64,000 bases of DNA from Paenibacillus sp. FSL M7-0420 (GTDB lineage Bacteria; Bacillota; Bacilli; Paenibacillales; Paenibacillaceae). The position numbers were made by a program, and so were the translations under genes. The stretch spans positions 5,270,001 to 5,334,000 of the forward strand of contig NZ_JBBOCJ010000001.1 of assembly GCF_038002345.1 (NCBI RefSeq). The letters are read 5' to 3'. A model generated the notes under the pieces. It saw only the letters and a list, made by a program, of their open reading frames with translations. It was not told the DNA's origin and made no database searches. Shown here in pieces: positions 1 to 9,222 of this stretch; within the stretch, counting starts at the first letter, position 1, and each line of letters opens with the position of its first letter.

Positions 1-3000
1 ACGACGCCGTTCTCTACCGCTTCACGGCGGATGCGGAATCCGTCACGCTCAGGTGTTTTGCCCTTAGTCAATGTATTGAAGACGAAGTTCGCTTGACCGC
101 CGCGGATCAGATCCAGAATGGTCGGCTCCCCCTCATCCAGCTTGTTCACGTTCATCACGTTCAGCCCGGCCTGCTCCAGCGCCGCTGCTGTACCGCCGGT
201 GGCGATGATTTTGTAGCCCATGGCATGGAAGCCCTTCATCAGCTCAACCGCTTCAGCCTTGTCTTTGTCGGCTACAGTTACAATGATTGCCCCGGTAGCC
301 GGGATCTTCATCCCTGCGCCGATCAGGCCCTTGTAGAGCGCCTTGGCATACAGCTTATCGCGGCCCATGACCTCACCGGTGGATTTCATCTCCGGTCCGA
401 GTGTAGGCTCAACTCTGCGCAGCTTGGCAAAAGAGAACACCGGCACTTTGACTGACACATAGTCGCTCTCCGGCCAGAGGCCTTCCGTGTACCCGTCTTC
501 CTTCAGCTTGCCGCCGAGAATGATCTTGGTCGCCAGGTTCGCCATCGGAATACCGGTCACCTTGCTCAGGAACGGAACCGTACGCGAGGAGCGCGGGTTA
601 ACCTCGATCACATACACTTCGTCCTGATAGATAACAAACTGGATGTTCACCAGCCCGATGGTCTTGAGCTCTTTGGCAATCTTTATCGTGATCTCGGCAA
701 TCTTCTGCTTGAGGCCTTCATCCAGATATTGCGGCGGGTAGACAGCGATGGAGTCGCCGGAGTGAACCCCTGCGCGTTCCACATGCTCCATGATCCCCGG
801 AATAACTACGGTCTCGCCGTCGCAGATGGCGTCAACCTCAACCTCTTTGCCCAGCATATAGCGGTCGATCAGCACCGGATGCTCCGGATTGACTTTTACC
901 GCTTCAACCATATAGCTCAGCAGCTCTGTGTCGTTGTAGACAATCTCCATGGCGCGTCCGCCCAGGACATACGATGGACGAACCAGCACCGGATAACCGA
1001 GTGATTGCGCGGTTTCGACAGCCTCATCAATGTTGATTACAGTCTTGCCCTTCGGTTGTGCGATATCCAGACGGGCCAGCAGCGCTTCGAACTTCTTGCG
1101 GTTCTCGGCTTCGTCGATACTCGCAAGGCTGGTACCCAGAATGTTCACACCCGCAGCAGCAAGCGGTGCAGCCAGGTTAATCGCGGTCTGTCCGCCGAAC
1201 TGCACGATAACTCCGATCGGATTCTCTTGGGCAATGACGTTCATGACATCCTCGAAGAACAGCGGTTCAAAGTACAGACGGTCAGAGGTATTGAAATCCG
1301 TAGATACGGTCTCTGGATTGTTATTGATTATGACGGCTTCATAGCCAGCCTTCTGGATAGCCCATACCGCATGCACAGTGGAGTAGTCGAACTCAATCCC
1401 CTGGCCGATACGGATCGGACCGGAGCCGAGTACAATCACCTTCTGCTTATCGGAATGAATGACCTCATTCTCTGTCTCATAGGTAGAGTAATAGTATGGC
1501 GTAGTGGCCTCAAATTCAGCGGCGCAGGTATCGACCATTTTGAATACCGGAACCAGACCCTGCTGCAGACGCAGCACACGTACCTCCGACTCCTTGGTGA
1601 ATGCCCCGCCCGGACGGCCTTCGGCACGAATCTCGGCAATCGCCCGGTCTGTGAAGCCCTTGCGCTTGGCCTGATACAGTATGTCAGCAGACAGTGTCTC
1701 TTCGGCACGGATCTCATCCTCGAAGCTCACAAGCCCTTCGATCTTGGAGAGGAACCACCAGTCCACATTTGTAATATCCTGAATCTCCTGCAGCTCATAC
1801 CCGCGGCGGAAGGCTTCGGCGATCAGGAACAGGCGCTCATCATCCGGCTTGGCAAGTCTATAGCGCAGCACACTCTCTTCAAGCAGCTCCGCTCCCGGCA
1901 GACGGAAACGGTGGACACCGATCTCCAGCGACCGGATGGCCTTGTGAATCGACTCTTCAAAGGTACGGCCGATCGCCATGACCTCACCGGTCGCCTTCAT
2001 CTGGGTACCCAGCTTGCGGTTCGCCGAGGTGAACTTGTCGAACGGCCAGCGCGGGATTTTGCTGACAATATAGTCCAGTGTAGGCTCGAAGCAGGCGTAA
2101 GTCTGCCCGGTCACCGGATTGACGATTTCATCCAGCGTATAGCCGAGGGCAATCTTGGCTGCCATCTTGGCAATCGGATAACCAGTCGCCTTCGAGGCCA
2201 GCGCCGAGGAGCGGCTTACACGCGGGTTCACTTCAATGACGTAATACTGGTAGCTCTGCGGGTCCAGTGCGAACTGAACGTTACAGCCGCCTTCAATACT
2301 CAGCGCGCGGATAATCTTCAGGGAAGCGCTGCGCAGCATCTGATATTCACGGTCGGACAGCGTCTGGCTCGGTGCCACAACGATACTGTCGCCCGTATGT
2401 ACGCCCACCGGATCAAAGTTCTCCATGTTGCAGACTACGATACAGTTGTCGTTCGCATCACGCATAACCTCATATTCAACTTCCTTCATCCCGGCGATGC
2501 TCTTCTCGACCAGACATTGGCCGATCGGGCTGTAACGGATACCCGCCTTAACGGTCTCACGCAGCTCTTCTTCGTTGTCGCAGATCCCGCCTCCGGTTCC
2601 GCCCAGCGTGTAGGCAGGACGAACGATCAGCGGATAGCCGATTCCTGCGGCGAAGCCCAGAGCTTCTTCCACACTGGTAATAATCGCACTTTCCGGCACT
2701 GGCTGATCCAGCTCGCGCATCAGCTCGCGGAACAGATCGCGGTCCTCCGCTTTCTCGATGGATTCGAGCTGTGTACCCAGCAGCTTCACTTTCTCTTGCT
2801 CCAGGACTCCGGCACGGGCCAGTTCTACAGCCATGTTCAGGCCGGTCTGTCCGCCGAGTGTCGGCAGCAGCCCGTCCGGGCGCTCCTGACGGATAATGCC
2901 AGTCACGAATTCCAGCGTGATCGGCTCGATGTATACTTTGTCCGCCATATTGGTATCGGTCATAATCGTCGCCGGGTTGCTGTTGATCAGCACGACCTCG

Positions 3001-3125
3001 ACGCCCTCTTCTTTAAGGGCCTGGCAGGCCTGAGTGCCTGCATAGTCGAATTCGGCAGCTTGACCAATAACGATCGGGCCGGAGCCGATAACCAGAATTT
3101 TTTTGAGTTTGTTGTTCTTAGGCAT
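1..3125 (-). CDS. carB: Carbamoyl-phosphate synthase large subunit (partial, C-terminus outside window)
   Basis: Makes carbamoyl phosphate from bicarbonate, ATP and the ammonia delivered by CarA, for pyrimidine and arginine synthesis. The first 1041 codons are visible; about 30 C-terminal residues lie beyond base 1. The two homologous halves are clear: each begins with a GSGP-type nucleotide site (GSGPIVIGQ near residue 14, GSGPIRIGQ in the second half) and carries ATP-grasp signatures ([12 protein letters not shown] and [11 protein letters not shown]) and an EVNPR motif. A C-terminal MGS-like allosteric region ([17 protein letters not shown]) follows. The start ATG sits one base after the carA stop, so the pair is translationally coupled as the last visible genes of the pyr operon. 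The 725-aa plus-strand frame over it is a shadow. Confidence 0.98.
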   Translation of the reverse strand, partial: MPKNNKLKKILVIGSGPIVIGQAAEFDYAGTQACQALKEEGVEVVLINSNPATIMTDTNMADKVYIEPITLEFVTGIIRQERPDGLLPTLGGQTGLNMAVELARAGVLEQEKVKLLGTQLESIEKAEDRDLFRELMRELDQPVPESAIITSVEEALGFAAGIGYPLIVRPAYTLGGTGGGICDNEEELRETVKAGIRYSPIGQCLVEKSIAGMKEVEYEVMRDANDNCIVVCNMENFDPVGVHTGDSIVVAPSQTLSDREYQMLRSASLKIIRALSIEGGCNVQFALDPQSYQYYVIEVNPRVSRSSALASKATGYPIAKMAAKIALGYTLDEIVNPVTGQTYACFEPTLDYIVSKIPRWPFDKFTSANRKLGTQMKATGEVMAIGRTFEESIHKAIRSLEIGVHRFRLPGAELLEESVLRYRLAKPDDERLFLIAEAFRRGYELQEIQDITNVDWWFLSKIEGLVSFEDEIRAEETLSADILYQAKRKGFTDRAIAEIRAEGRPGGAFTKESEVRVLRLQQGLVPVFKMVDTCAAEFEATTPYYYSTYETENEVIHSDKQKVIVLGSGPIRIGQGIEFDYSTVHAVWAIQKAGYEAVIINNNPETVSTDFNTSDRLYFEPLFFEDVMNVIAQENPIGVIVQFGGQTAINLAAPLAAAGVNILGTSLASIDEAENRKKFEALLARLDIAQPKGKTVINIDEAVETAQSLGYPVLVRPSYVLGGRAMEIVYNDTELLSYMVEAVKVNPEHPVLIDRYMLGKEVEVDAICDGETVVIPGIMEHVERAGVHSGDSIAVYPPQYLDEGLKQKIAEITIKIAKELKTIGLVNIQFVIYQDEVYVIEVNPRSSRTVPFLSKVTGIPMANLATKIILGGKLKEDGYTEGLWPESDYVSVKVPVFSFAKLRRVEPTLGPEMKSTGEVMGRDKLYAKALYKGLIGAGMKIPATGAIIVTVADKDKAEAVELMKGFHAMGYKIIATGGTAAALEQAGLNVMNVNKLDEGEPTILDLIRGGQANFVFNTLTKGKTPERDGFRIRREAVENGV

Positions 3126-3126
3126 G

Positions 3127-4308
3127 TTATAAAGCTCCTTTCACGGCTTCAAGCTGGGGTGCGGATGATTTCGGTGCCGTGATTCTGGCATTCGCTGCAA
3201 GCTGCGCCTGACGCGATCCGGCCGGCCGCTGTGCCTTGTGGTCTGCGATCAGCTGCAGGAAGCGGTCGAACAGATAACTGCTGTCATGCGGCCCCGGCGC
3301 CGCTTCCGGATGGTACTGCACCGAGAAAGCGGGGTAGCGGGTATGCTTCAGTCCTTCAACGGTCTTGTCATTGTTATTGATATGGGTAACTTCCAGGTCA
3401 GTGCTGGCAATGGATTCCTCATTCACGGTGTACCCATGATTCTGGGAGGTGATGAAGCAGCGTCCGCTCTCCAGCTCCTTCACCGGATGGTTCCCGCCGC
3501 GATGGCCGAACTTAAGCTTCTCAGTATCGGCGCCACAGGCCAGGGCGAACAGCTGATGCCCCAGGCAGATGCCGAAGATCGGGTATTCGCCGAGCAGCTC
3601 GGAGATCGTCTGTACCGCATAAGGCACATCCTTCGGGTCTCCAGGGCCATTCGAGAGCTGAATCCCGTCAGGGTTCAGGCGGCGGATCTCGTCTGCGGTG
3701 ACATCATGAGGGACAACCACCACATCACAGCCGCGGTTGTTCAGCTCGCGCAGAATACCGGTCTTCGCGCCGTAATCGACCAGCACGATGCGCTCTTTGG
3801 TGCCCGGGCTGCTGTAGGCTGCTGTAGTTGAGGTACGTGCAACCTGATTGCGCAGCTCTTCAATGGTAGTGTCACCCATCATCTCCATCAATTCTTCCAC
3901 ACGCTTGTTCGAAGTGGTGAGAATTGCCTTCATGGTGCCATAGTGGCGGATAATGCGGGTAAGCATACGGGTATCAATCTCGCTGATGCCGGGAATGTCA
4001 TATTCCTTCAGCAGATCGTCTACACTGTATTCAGCACGCCAGTTGCTGGGTACGGATTCGTGACGCCGCACGACAAAGCCGTGTACAAAAGGGCGAACGG
4101 ACTCGAAGTCATCACGGGTAATGCCGTAATTCCCGATCAGCGGATACGTCATGGTGACGATCTGCCCACAGTACGAAGGGTCCGATAGTACCTCCTGATA
4201 GCCTGTAATTCCTGTGTTAAAAACAACCTCGCCCGTCTTCTCGCCTTCCGCGCCAAATGCGGTGCCTGTAAACAGTGTTCCGTCCTGAAGCAGCAATCTC
4301 GCCTGCAT
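3127..4308 (-). CDS. carA: Carbamoyl-phosphate synthase small (glutaminase) subunit
   Basis: Hydrolyses glutamine and channels ammonia to CarB. 393 aa. The N-terminal CPSase small-chain domain covers roughly residues 1-150 ([17 protein letters not shown]). A class I glutamine amidotransferase domain follows, with the nucleophile elbow GICLGHQ (catalytic Cys) and the [10 protein letters not shown] stretch carrying the catalytic His. I chose ATG 4308 (MQARLLL) because AAGGAG lies 8 nt upstream; an in-frame GTG three codons earlier falls on the Shine-Dalgarno itself. It is followed after one base by carB and preceded by pyrC across 84 nt containing a hairpin. Confidence 0.98.
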   Translation of the reverse strand: MQARLLLQDGTLFTGTAFGAEGEKTGEVVFNTGITGYQEVLSDPSYCGQIVTMTYPLIGNYGITRDDFESVRPFVHGFVVRRHESVPSNWRAEYSVDDLLKEYDIPGISEIDTRMLTRIIRHYGTMKAILTTSNKRVEELMEMMGDTTIEELRNQVARTSTTAAYSSPGTKERIVLVDYGAKTGILRELNNRGCDVVVVPHDVTADEIRRLNPDGIQLSNGPGDPKDVPYAVQTISELLGEYPIFGICLGHQLFALACGADTEKLKFGHRGGNHPVKELESGRCFITSQNHGYTVNEESIASTDLEVTHINNNDKTVEGLKHTRYPAFSVQYHPEAAPGPHDSSYLFDRFLQLIADHKAQRPAGSRQAQLAANARITAPKSSAPQLEAVKGAL

Positions 4309-4354
4309 GCCTTCCACTCCTTCTTGTTTCTGTAGTCTGATTCTTATGTCACAG

Positions 4355-4375
4355 CCATGCAGCCGGGCTGCATGG
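4355..4375. other. Intercistronic hairpin between pyrC and carA
   Basis: A near-perfect palindrome: 10-bp arm CCATGCAGCC, one unpaired base, arm GGCTGCATGG. It lies between the pyrC stop and the carA ribosome site. There is no U-tract, so it is more likely an mRNA processing or stability element than a terminator. Confidence 0.5.
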
Positions 4376-4392
4376 GCTACTGCTTACTTCTG

Positions 4393-5667
4393 TTAAGCCT
4401 CACTCCATACGGCTCTGCCGTCTACCCAGGTCTTCACCGGCCAGCCCTTAAGCTTCCATCCGGTAAAAGGTGTATTACGACCCTTGCTTGCAAACGTAGC
4501 AGGATCTACTGCTCTCTCTTCATTCAAGTCAATCAGGGTCAGATCGGCAGGCGCCCCTACTGTAAGGCTGCCTGTATTCAGTCTGAACACCCGGGCCGGA
4601 TCAGCGGTCATCCGCTTCACCAGCAGGGACAGATCCCATTTGCCTGTGGCCACAAAAGCGGTATACAGCAGCGGGAAGGCCGTCTCAAAGCCGACGATGC
4701 CAAACGGGGCAAGCTGCATTCCCTTGGCTTTCTCTTCCTCGCTGTGCGGGGCATGGTCGGTCACGATGATATCCAGCGTGCCGTCCAGCAGCCCTTCGAT
4801 GCAGGCTTCGACGTCGCGGCGCGAGCGCAGCGGCGGGTTCATTTTCCAATTGGCGTCCATGCCCGGAATATCTTCCTCCGAGAGCAGCAGATGATGCGGG
4901 CACACCTCGGCGGTCACCTTAATGCCGATTTGCTTCGCCTGGCGGATCAGCCGGACCGATTGCTCGGTGCTGACATGGCACACATGATAGTGGACGCCCG
5001 TTGCTTCAGACAGCAGAATGTCACGGCCTACATGAATGGCTTCCGATTCGTTCGGAATTCCCTTCAGGCCATGCTTGTCGGCAAAAGTGCCTTCGGCTAC
5101 AGGCGCTCCTTCCACCAGCGAGTTATCCTCACAGTGGGCAATGACCGGCATATCCAGTCCCTTGGCCAGCTTCATCGCATCCTTCATCATCTGCGCGCTC
5201 TGTACGCCTACGCCATCATCGGTGAAGCCGATCGCTCCTGCTTCCTTGAGTGCCGCAAAATCCGTCAGCTCGCGTCCCAGCTCATTCTTGGTAATGGCCG
5301 CATAAGGCAGCACCTTAACTAGTCCCGCTTCGCGCGCCTTATCCTTCACGAGCTGTACGATCTCTGCACTGTCTGTTACCGGGCGTGTATTCGGCATGCA
5401 GGCAATCGTTGTGAATCCGCCTTTGGCTGCCGAACGTGCGCCGGTCTCAATCGTTTCCTTATGCTCGAACCCCGGTTCGCGCAGATGTACGTGCATATCA
5501 ATCAGTCCCGGAATCAGCAGCTTGCCTTCCGCTTCAACGGTCTCCCCGGCTTCCTCTACCGCCTCGGCGGCATCCTGAATCTTCGAGATAATACCGTCCT
5601 GCACAACAATATGCTTGCGCTCCAGCACGCCTTCTTCGTTCAGTACACTGGCATTTTTGATGATCAC
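4393..5667 (-). CDS. pyrC: Dihydroorotase
   Basis: Zinc amidohydrolase that cyclises N-carbamoyl-L-aspartate to dihydroorotate, the third step of UMP synthesis. 424 aa, the usual length for class I bacterial PyrC. The metal-binding signature GLIDMHVHLREPG is near residue 50; further ligand regions are IAHCED, VCHVST and the catalytic VTDHAPHS. The reading frame extends upstream to 5892, but GTG 5667 (protein MIIKNASVLN) has AAAGGAG 10 nt upstream and matches known N-termini. It lies between pyrB and carA in the pyr operon. The 115-nt gap to pyrB is AT-rich and may hold a weak internal promoter. Confidence 0.97.
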   Translation of the reverse strand: MIIKNASVLNEEGVLERKHIVVQDGIISKIQDAAEAVEEAGETVEAEGKLLIPGLIDMHVHLREPGFEHKETIETGARSAAKGGFTTIACMPNTRPVTDSAEIVQLVKDKAREAGLVKVLPYAAITKNELGRELTDFAALKEAGAIGFTDDGVGVQSAQMMKDAMKLAKGLDMPVIAHCEDNSLVEGAPVAEGTFADKHGLKGIPNESEAIHVGRDILLSEATGVHYHVCHVSTEQSVRLIRQAKQIGIKVTAEVCPHHLLLSEEDIPGMDANWKMNPPLRSRRDVEACIEGLLDGTLDIIVTDHAPHSEEEKAKGMQLAPFGIVGFETAFPLLYTAFVATGKWDLSLLVKRMTADPARVFRLNTGSLTVGAPADLTLIDLNEERAVDPATFASKGRNTPFTGWKLKGWPVKTWVDGRAVWSEA

Positions 5668-5718
5668 GGTTAGGATTCTCCTTTGTGCCTTCCGGCCGCA
5701 GCCGTAAGCTCTGTAGTT

Positions 5719-5750
5719 ATTATATAATAAAAATTCATCTTTGTGTATAT
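5719..5750 (-). promoter_or_regulatory. Possible weak internal promoter ahead of pyrC
   Basis: In the AT-rich pyrB-pyrC gap, minus strand, a perfect TATAAT lies 17 nt downstream of TACACA (4 of 6 matches to TTGACA). The -10 may be chance in a sequence this AT-rich, so support is weak; positions are approximate. Confidence 0.25.
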
Positions 5751-5782
5751 TTATTAATGCCCTTATGTGAGGTTTTTTTCTG

Positions 5783-6691
5783 CTATTGCAGCGCCCGCTC
5801 CATGACAGCCATCCGTACCGGGACTCCGTTCGCCATCTGCGGGAAAATCCGGGACTGGCTGCTCTCCACCACCGCATCGTCGATCTCCACATTGCGGTTC
5901 ACCGGCGCCGGGTGCATGATAATCGTTGCCGGGTCCAGCCTGGACGCCCGTTCCTCAGTCAGCCCGAAGTGCTCCCGGTACTGCTCAGCCGATAAAATAA
6001 TACCCGAAGCATGCCGCTCCAGCTGCACTCTCAGCATCATGACCACATCCGCCTTCAGCGCTTCTTCCATGGACACGTATGGAGCGTAGGCCGCAAGCTC
6101 AGGAGCCTGCATATTCGCCGGTGCGCAGAACTGCACGCTTGCCCCCATTTTGGTGAGTGCCCAGAGGTTGGACCGTGCTACCCGGCTGTGCATAATATCC
6201 CCGATAATCGACACCTTCAGGCCCTTCAATCCGCCAAAATGCTTGCGCATCGTGTACAGGTCCAGCAGCGCCTGCGTCGGATGCTCGTTGTTGCCGTCCC
6301 CGGCATTGATCAGCGGAACGCCAACCTTCTCGGCAAGCTGCTGCAGCACACCGGCAGGCTTCAGCCGGACCACTCCGGCATCGATACCCATTGACTCCAG
6401 TGTGCGCACGGTGTCGTAGATCGACTCGCCCTTCTCCACACTGGAGGCCGCAGCCGTGAAGTTCAGCACTTGCACACCCAGGCGTTTCTCGGCCATCTCG
6501 AAGGAAAAGCGGGTTCTTGTACTATTCTCGAAGAACATATTGGCAACAAAATGTGCTCTCAGCACCGGCGTGAGCTTCTCGCTCTGATGATCCCAGTAGG
6601 CTGTTCTGTCTAGCAGCTGGGTAATCTCCGACCCCGCCAGCTCCTTCATCCCCAGCAGACTGCGTTCCTTCACTTTGGTTGCCGTCATCAT
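5783..6691 (-). CDS. pyrB: Aspartate carbamoyltransferase, catalytic chain
   Basis: Condenses carbamoyl phosphate with L-aspartate to carbamoyl-aspartate, the committed step of pyrimidine synthesis. 302 aa, typical of the Bacillus-type enzyme that works without a PyrI regulatory chain; no pyrI is present. The carbamoyl-phosphate site STRTRFSFE and the HPTQALLD motif are intact. GGGAGG precedes a tandem ATG-ATG start 2 nt after the pyrR stop. In B. subtilis the uracil permease gene pyrP lies between pyrR and pyrB; it is absent here. Confidence 0.98.
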   Translation of the reverse strand: MMTATKVKERSLLGMKELAGSEITQLLDRTAYWDHQSEKLTPVLRAHFVANMFFENSTRTRFSFEMAEKRLGVQVLNFTAAASSVEKGESIYDTVRTLESMGIDAGVVRLKPAGVLQQLAEKVGVPLINAGDGNNEHPTQALLDLYTMRKHFGGLKGLKVSIIGDIMHSRVARSNLWALTKMGASVQFCAPANMQAPELAAYAPYVSMEEALKADVVMMLRVQLERHASGIILSAEQYREHFGLTEERASRLDPATIIMHPAPVNRNVEIDDAVVESSQSRIFPQMANGVPVRMAVMERALQ

Positions 6692-6693
6692 TG

Positions 6694-7371
<678 letters not shown>

Positions 7372-7460
7372 TCAAAAAGATGGCGTGTCCGCGCGCATAA
7401 AAAGACCCTCCGTACTCATACGGATTCCTTCTCGACGACCGCGAACCTCGATTCACGTTA

Positions 7461-7491
7461 CCTTGCCAGCCTCACGGGACTGAATTAAAGG
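7461..7491 (-). promoter_or_regulatory. PyrR-binding loop / anti-antiterminator of the pyr leader
   Basis: On the minus strand the leader contains AGTCCCGTGAGGCT (7468-7481), a full match to the PyrR-binding consensus ARUCCNGNGAGGYU. It is closed by a CCTT/AAGG stem preceded by the usual TTTAA run. The 3' part, GGCAAGG, is also the 5' half of the antiterminator. This gives the known logic: UMP-PyrR stabilises this loop, frees the terminator and shuts the operon down when pyrimidines are plentiful. Only this one copy is seen. Confidence 0.92.
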
Positions 7492-7510
7492 CGCTATTCA
7501 ACTATAGGGA

Positions 7511-7539
7511 ATTATGACAGATGGATGGGGGGATGTCAA
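7511..7539 (-). promoter_or_regulatory. pyr operon promoter (SigA type)
   Basis: Minus strand: TTGACA (7534-7539), 17-nt spacer, CATAAT (7511-7516). Transcription would start near 7503, about 13 nt before the PyrR-binding element. Confidence 0.85.
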
Positions 7540-7591
7540 ATTTTCTGGGAGGGAAGTTGAAGGAAGGGCGGTTTAGGTGCGGGGCGGCTGG

Positions 7592-7749
7592 GTTTAGGTG
7601 AAGGGCGCGGCTGCGGTGATTTTGGACTTTCGGTCGCAGTTGTCTCCAGATTGATTTGAATAAACCGCTTAGCGGATTAAATCCGGAGACAAAGGCGAAC
7701 GCTGCCGCTCCTACAGTTCCAAAATCCCCTCCGCCGCTTCCACCTAAAC
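7592..7749. repeat. Dispersed fold-back repeat, copy 1
   Basis: A ~158-bp imperfect palindrome. Outer arms are GTTTAGGTG and CACCTAAAC; inner arms are ATTTTGGA and TCCAAAAT, then TTGTCTCC and GGAGACAA, with a CCGC-TTA-GCGG hairpin at the tip. The core (about 7619-7735) closely matches 52380-52495 in the same orientation; the right arm differs at only about 4 of 47 positions. No coding frame is convincing; the 112-aa minus frame through it has no ribosome site. It occupies most of the non-coding stretch upstream of the pyr promoter. Confidence 0.8.
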
Positions 7750-7901
7750 GGTGAAAGAGATAAGGACTTGCCATCCTCCCTTGGGGAGGGGGCAGGCAGG
7801 AGGGCACTATGGCGCTGCGCTGATAGTGCGGACTACACAACTGCGGAATTCAGGAGTTTCACTAATGGCACAAGACACCGTATCAGCGGCAATATGCCAG
7901 C

Positions 7902-8138
7902 TCATTTAAAAAAAGTGACCGCCACAATCAAACTCATTAACAACACAGGGATACCGTAGACAATCATGTATCCTATATATTTCACGGGTCTGGGAAGGCT
8001 GGTTAGATCAATTCGCCGAAAAGGCCCCCCGCCTTCGATCAGCTGCTGAGGCAACAATTGTTCATCAATATAACCGATACTGCTTTCAGCAATATCAGCT
8101 TTCTTATGGGTTTCAGTATGTGCGGGTGTAGTGTTCAT
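7902..8138 (-). CDS. Small predicted membrane protein, unknown function
   Basis: I do not recognise a family. 78 aa from ATG 8138, which has AGGAG with good spacing; the upstream extension of the frame lacks one. The N-terminal half is polar (MNTTPAHTETHKK) and the C-terminus is one hydrophobic segment (YMIVYGIPVLLMSLIVAV) ending in FFK, consistent with a single-pass tail-anchored protein, cytoplasmic side first. It stands alone, divergent from the acetyltransferase gene at 8308. Confidence 0.6.
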   Translation of the reverse strand: MNTTPAHTETHKKADIAESSIGYIDEQLLPQQLIEGGGPFRRIDLTSLPRPVKYIGYMIVYGIPVLLMSLIVAVTFFK

Positions 8139-8307
8139 CTTCTCTCTCCTAATGGAATTATAATGTCGTACAAGATCCAACAGCACAAGAGTCTGATTAT
8201 TTGTTCTCATATTATACATTTTTTTACATGGTCGATCCACCCTAATTTCGTTCCAGCCCCTGCTCTGTTATGATAAAACTGGAATGGAACTGGAGGCGAA
8301 TGAAATC

Positions 8308-8868
8308 ATGAACATGGAGTTTATTACTATAGAAGAATGGGATGAAGCGTGGTGGGGGCGGATGGAGCAGATCTACCGGGAGGCTTTTCCCAGCGGGGCT
8401 AAAACGGAAGCGATTCTGCGCAGTATGCTGAACCGGGGGATTGGTTACTTACATGCGGGGGTGCATCAGGGGGTAGTTGTCGCGATGGCTGTTACGGGTG
8501 TTGTGGGACAAGCTGCGGACAAGATCCTGATTATCGATTACCTCGCAGTAGATAAGGCATTGCGCGGAGAGGGAACGGGGACCTGGATGCTGGAGCAGAT
8601 CAAAGCTTGGGCTGTGCAGGAATACGGCATCCGGGGAATCATCATTGAGGCGGAATCCGGGGCTACGGAGTCGCACAAGGAACGTATTCATTTCTGGAAG
8701 CGGAACGGGTTCGTCCTGACCTCCTATGTGCATCAATATCGAATGGTACCGGAGCCATATCAGGCGATGCTGCTGCCGCTGGATGAGAGCGCGAATGTGC
8801 CGGATGACGGCGAAGGATTGTTCCGTTATATCAATGCTTTTCATAAGGTAGCTTACCGGAAAGGATAA
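8308..8868 (+). CDS. GNAT-family N-acetyltransferase
   Basis: Predicted acetyl-CoA-dependent transferase; substrate unknown. 186 aa. The acetyl-CoA-binding motif A is visible (IDYLAVDKALRGEGTG, with R-G-E-G-T-G as the pyrophosphate loop). It is followed by a hydrophobic strand (GIIIEAES) and motif B (HFWKRNGFVL). ATG 8308 was preferred over 8284 because GGAGG lies about 11 nt upstream of it and overlaps the earlier start region. It is one of only three plus-strand genes in the window, is monocistronic, and is followed by a repeat array. Confidence 0.85.
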   Translation: MNMEFITIEEWDEAWWGRMEQIYREAFPSGAKTEAILRSMLNRGIGYLHAGVHQGVVVAMAVTGVVGQAADKILIIDYLAVDKALRGEGTGTWMLEQIKAWAVQEYGIRGIIIEAESGATESHKERIHFWKRNGFVLTSYVHQYRMVPEPYQAMLLPLDESANVPDDGEGLFRYINAFHKVAYRKG

Positions 8869-8889
8869 GCGGCACTGCTTCCCTACATG

Positions 8890-9062
8890 TTGCACATTAT
8901 GCAGGAATTCTTCCGCTTAACGAAGCTGCTGGGCCAATTGTTGCAGTTTTTGCAGGATTCATGCCAAAGATTTATCATTACCGAATGTATTGTTGCAAAA
9001 AGTGCAGGATTTGCGTGTCCGGGCTTGGTTTGAGCGGTGCGAGGTTGCAATTTGTGCAACAA
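8890..9062. repeat. Array of degenerate ~52-bp repeats with TTGCA-N5-TGCA cores
   Basis: Four cores start at 8890, 8941, 8993 and 9045 (spacings 51, 52 and 52). Each is TTGCA, a 4-6 nt A/T-rich centre, then TGCAGGA or TGCAACA, a small inverted repeat. Sequence between the cores is not conserved. No gene is seen in 8869-9222 apart from this array, a palindrome and a terminator. Related cores occur at 13160-13345. Confidence 0.7.
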
Positions 9063-9125
9063 ATTGGGGCGGGTGGCCGGTTCAGGCCGGGCGATCACTA
9101 TAGTAAATAGACGGCGACCAAGTGG

Positions 9126-9163
9126 AAACGGCATTGCCGTCCTTTTAAAGGACGGTACCGTTT
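9126..9163. repeat. Nested perfect palindrome
   Basis: A 19-bp palindrome (CCGTCCTTTTAAAGGACGG, 9137-9155) is enclosed by an outer inverted pair AAACGG (9126-9131) and CCGTTT (9158-9163). It could extrude as a cruciform or bind a dimeric protein. It lies 3' of both flanking convergent genes and has no U-tract. Confidence 0.6.
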
Positions 9164-9171
9164 CAGCGAGA

Positions 9172-9204
9172 AATAAAAACCGCCGCAGATTGCTCTGCAG
9201 CGGC
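9172..9204 (-). terminator. Rho-independent terminator of the LL-DAP aminotransferase gene
   Basis: Minus strand: arms GCCGC(T)GCAGA and TCTGCGGCG around a GCAA loop, followed by GTTTTTATTT, 19 nt after the dapL stop. Confidence 0.85.
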
Positions 9205-9222
9205 TCCCATTCAAACCAAAAC

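Noticed and set aside
1005..3182. 725-aa plus-strand open frame
   Set aside because: It lies antisense to carB, whose protein is fully recognisable; the long frame is a codon-bias shadow.
7502..7840. 112-aa minus-strand frame upstream of the pyr promoter
   Set aside because: Runs through the fold-back repeat and the promoter; Pro/Arg-rich low-complexity translation and no ribosome site.
8890..9062. Possible CRISPR array
   Set aside because: Cores are short and degenerate, there are only four units, and no cas genes are nearby.
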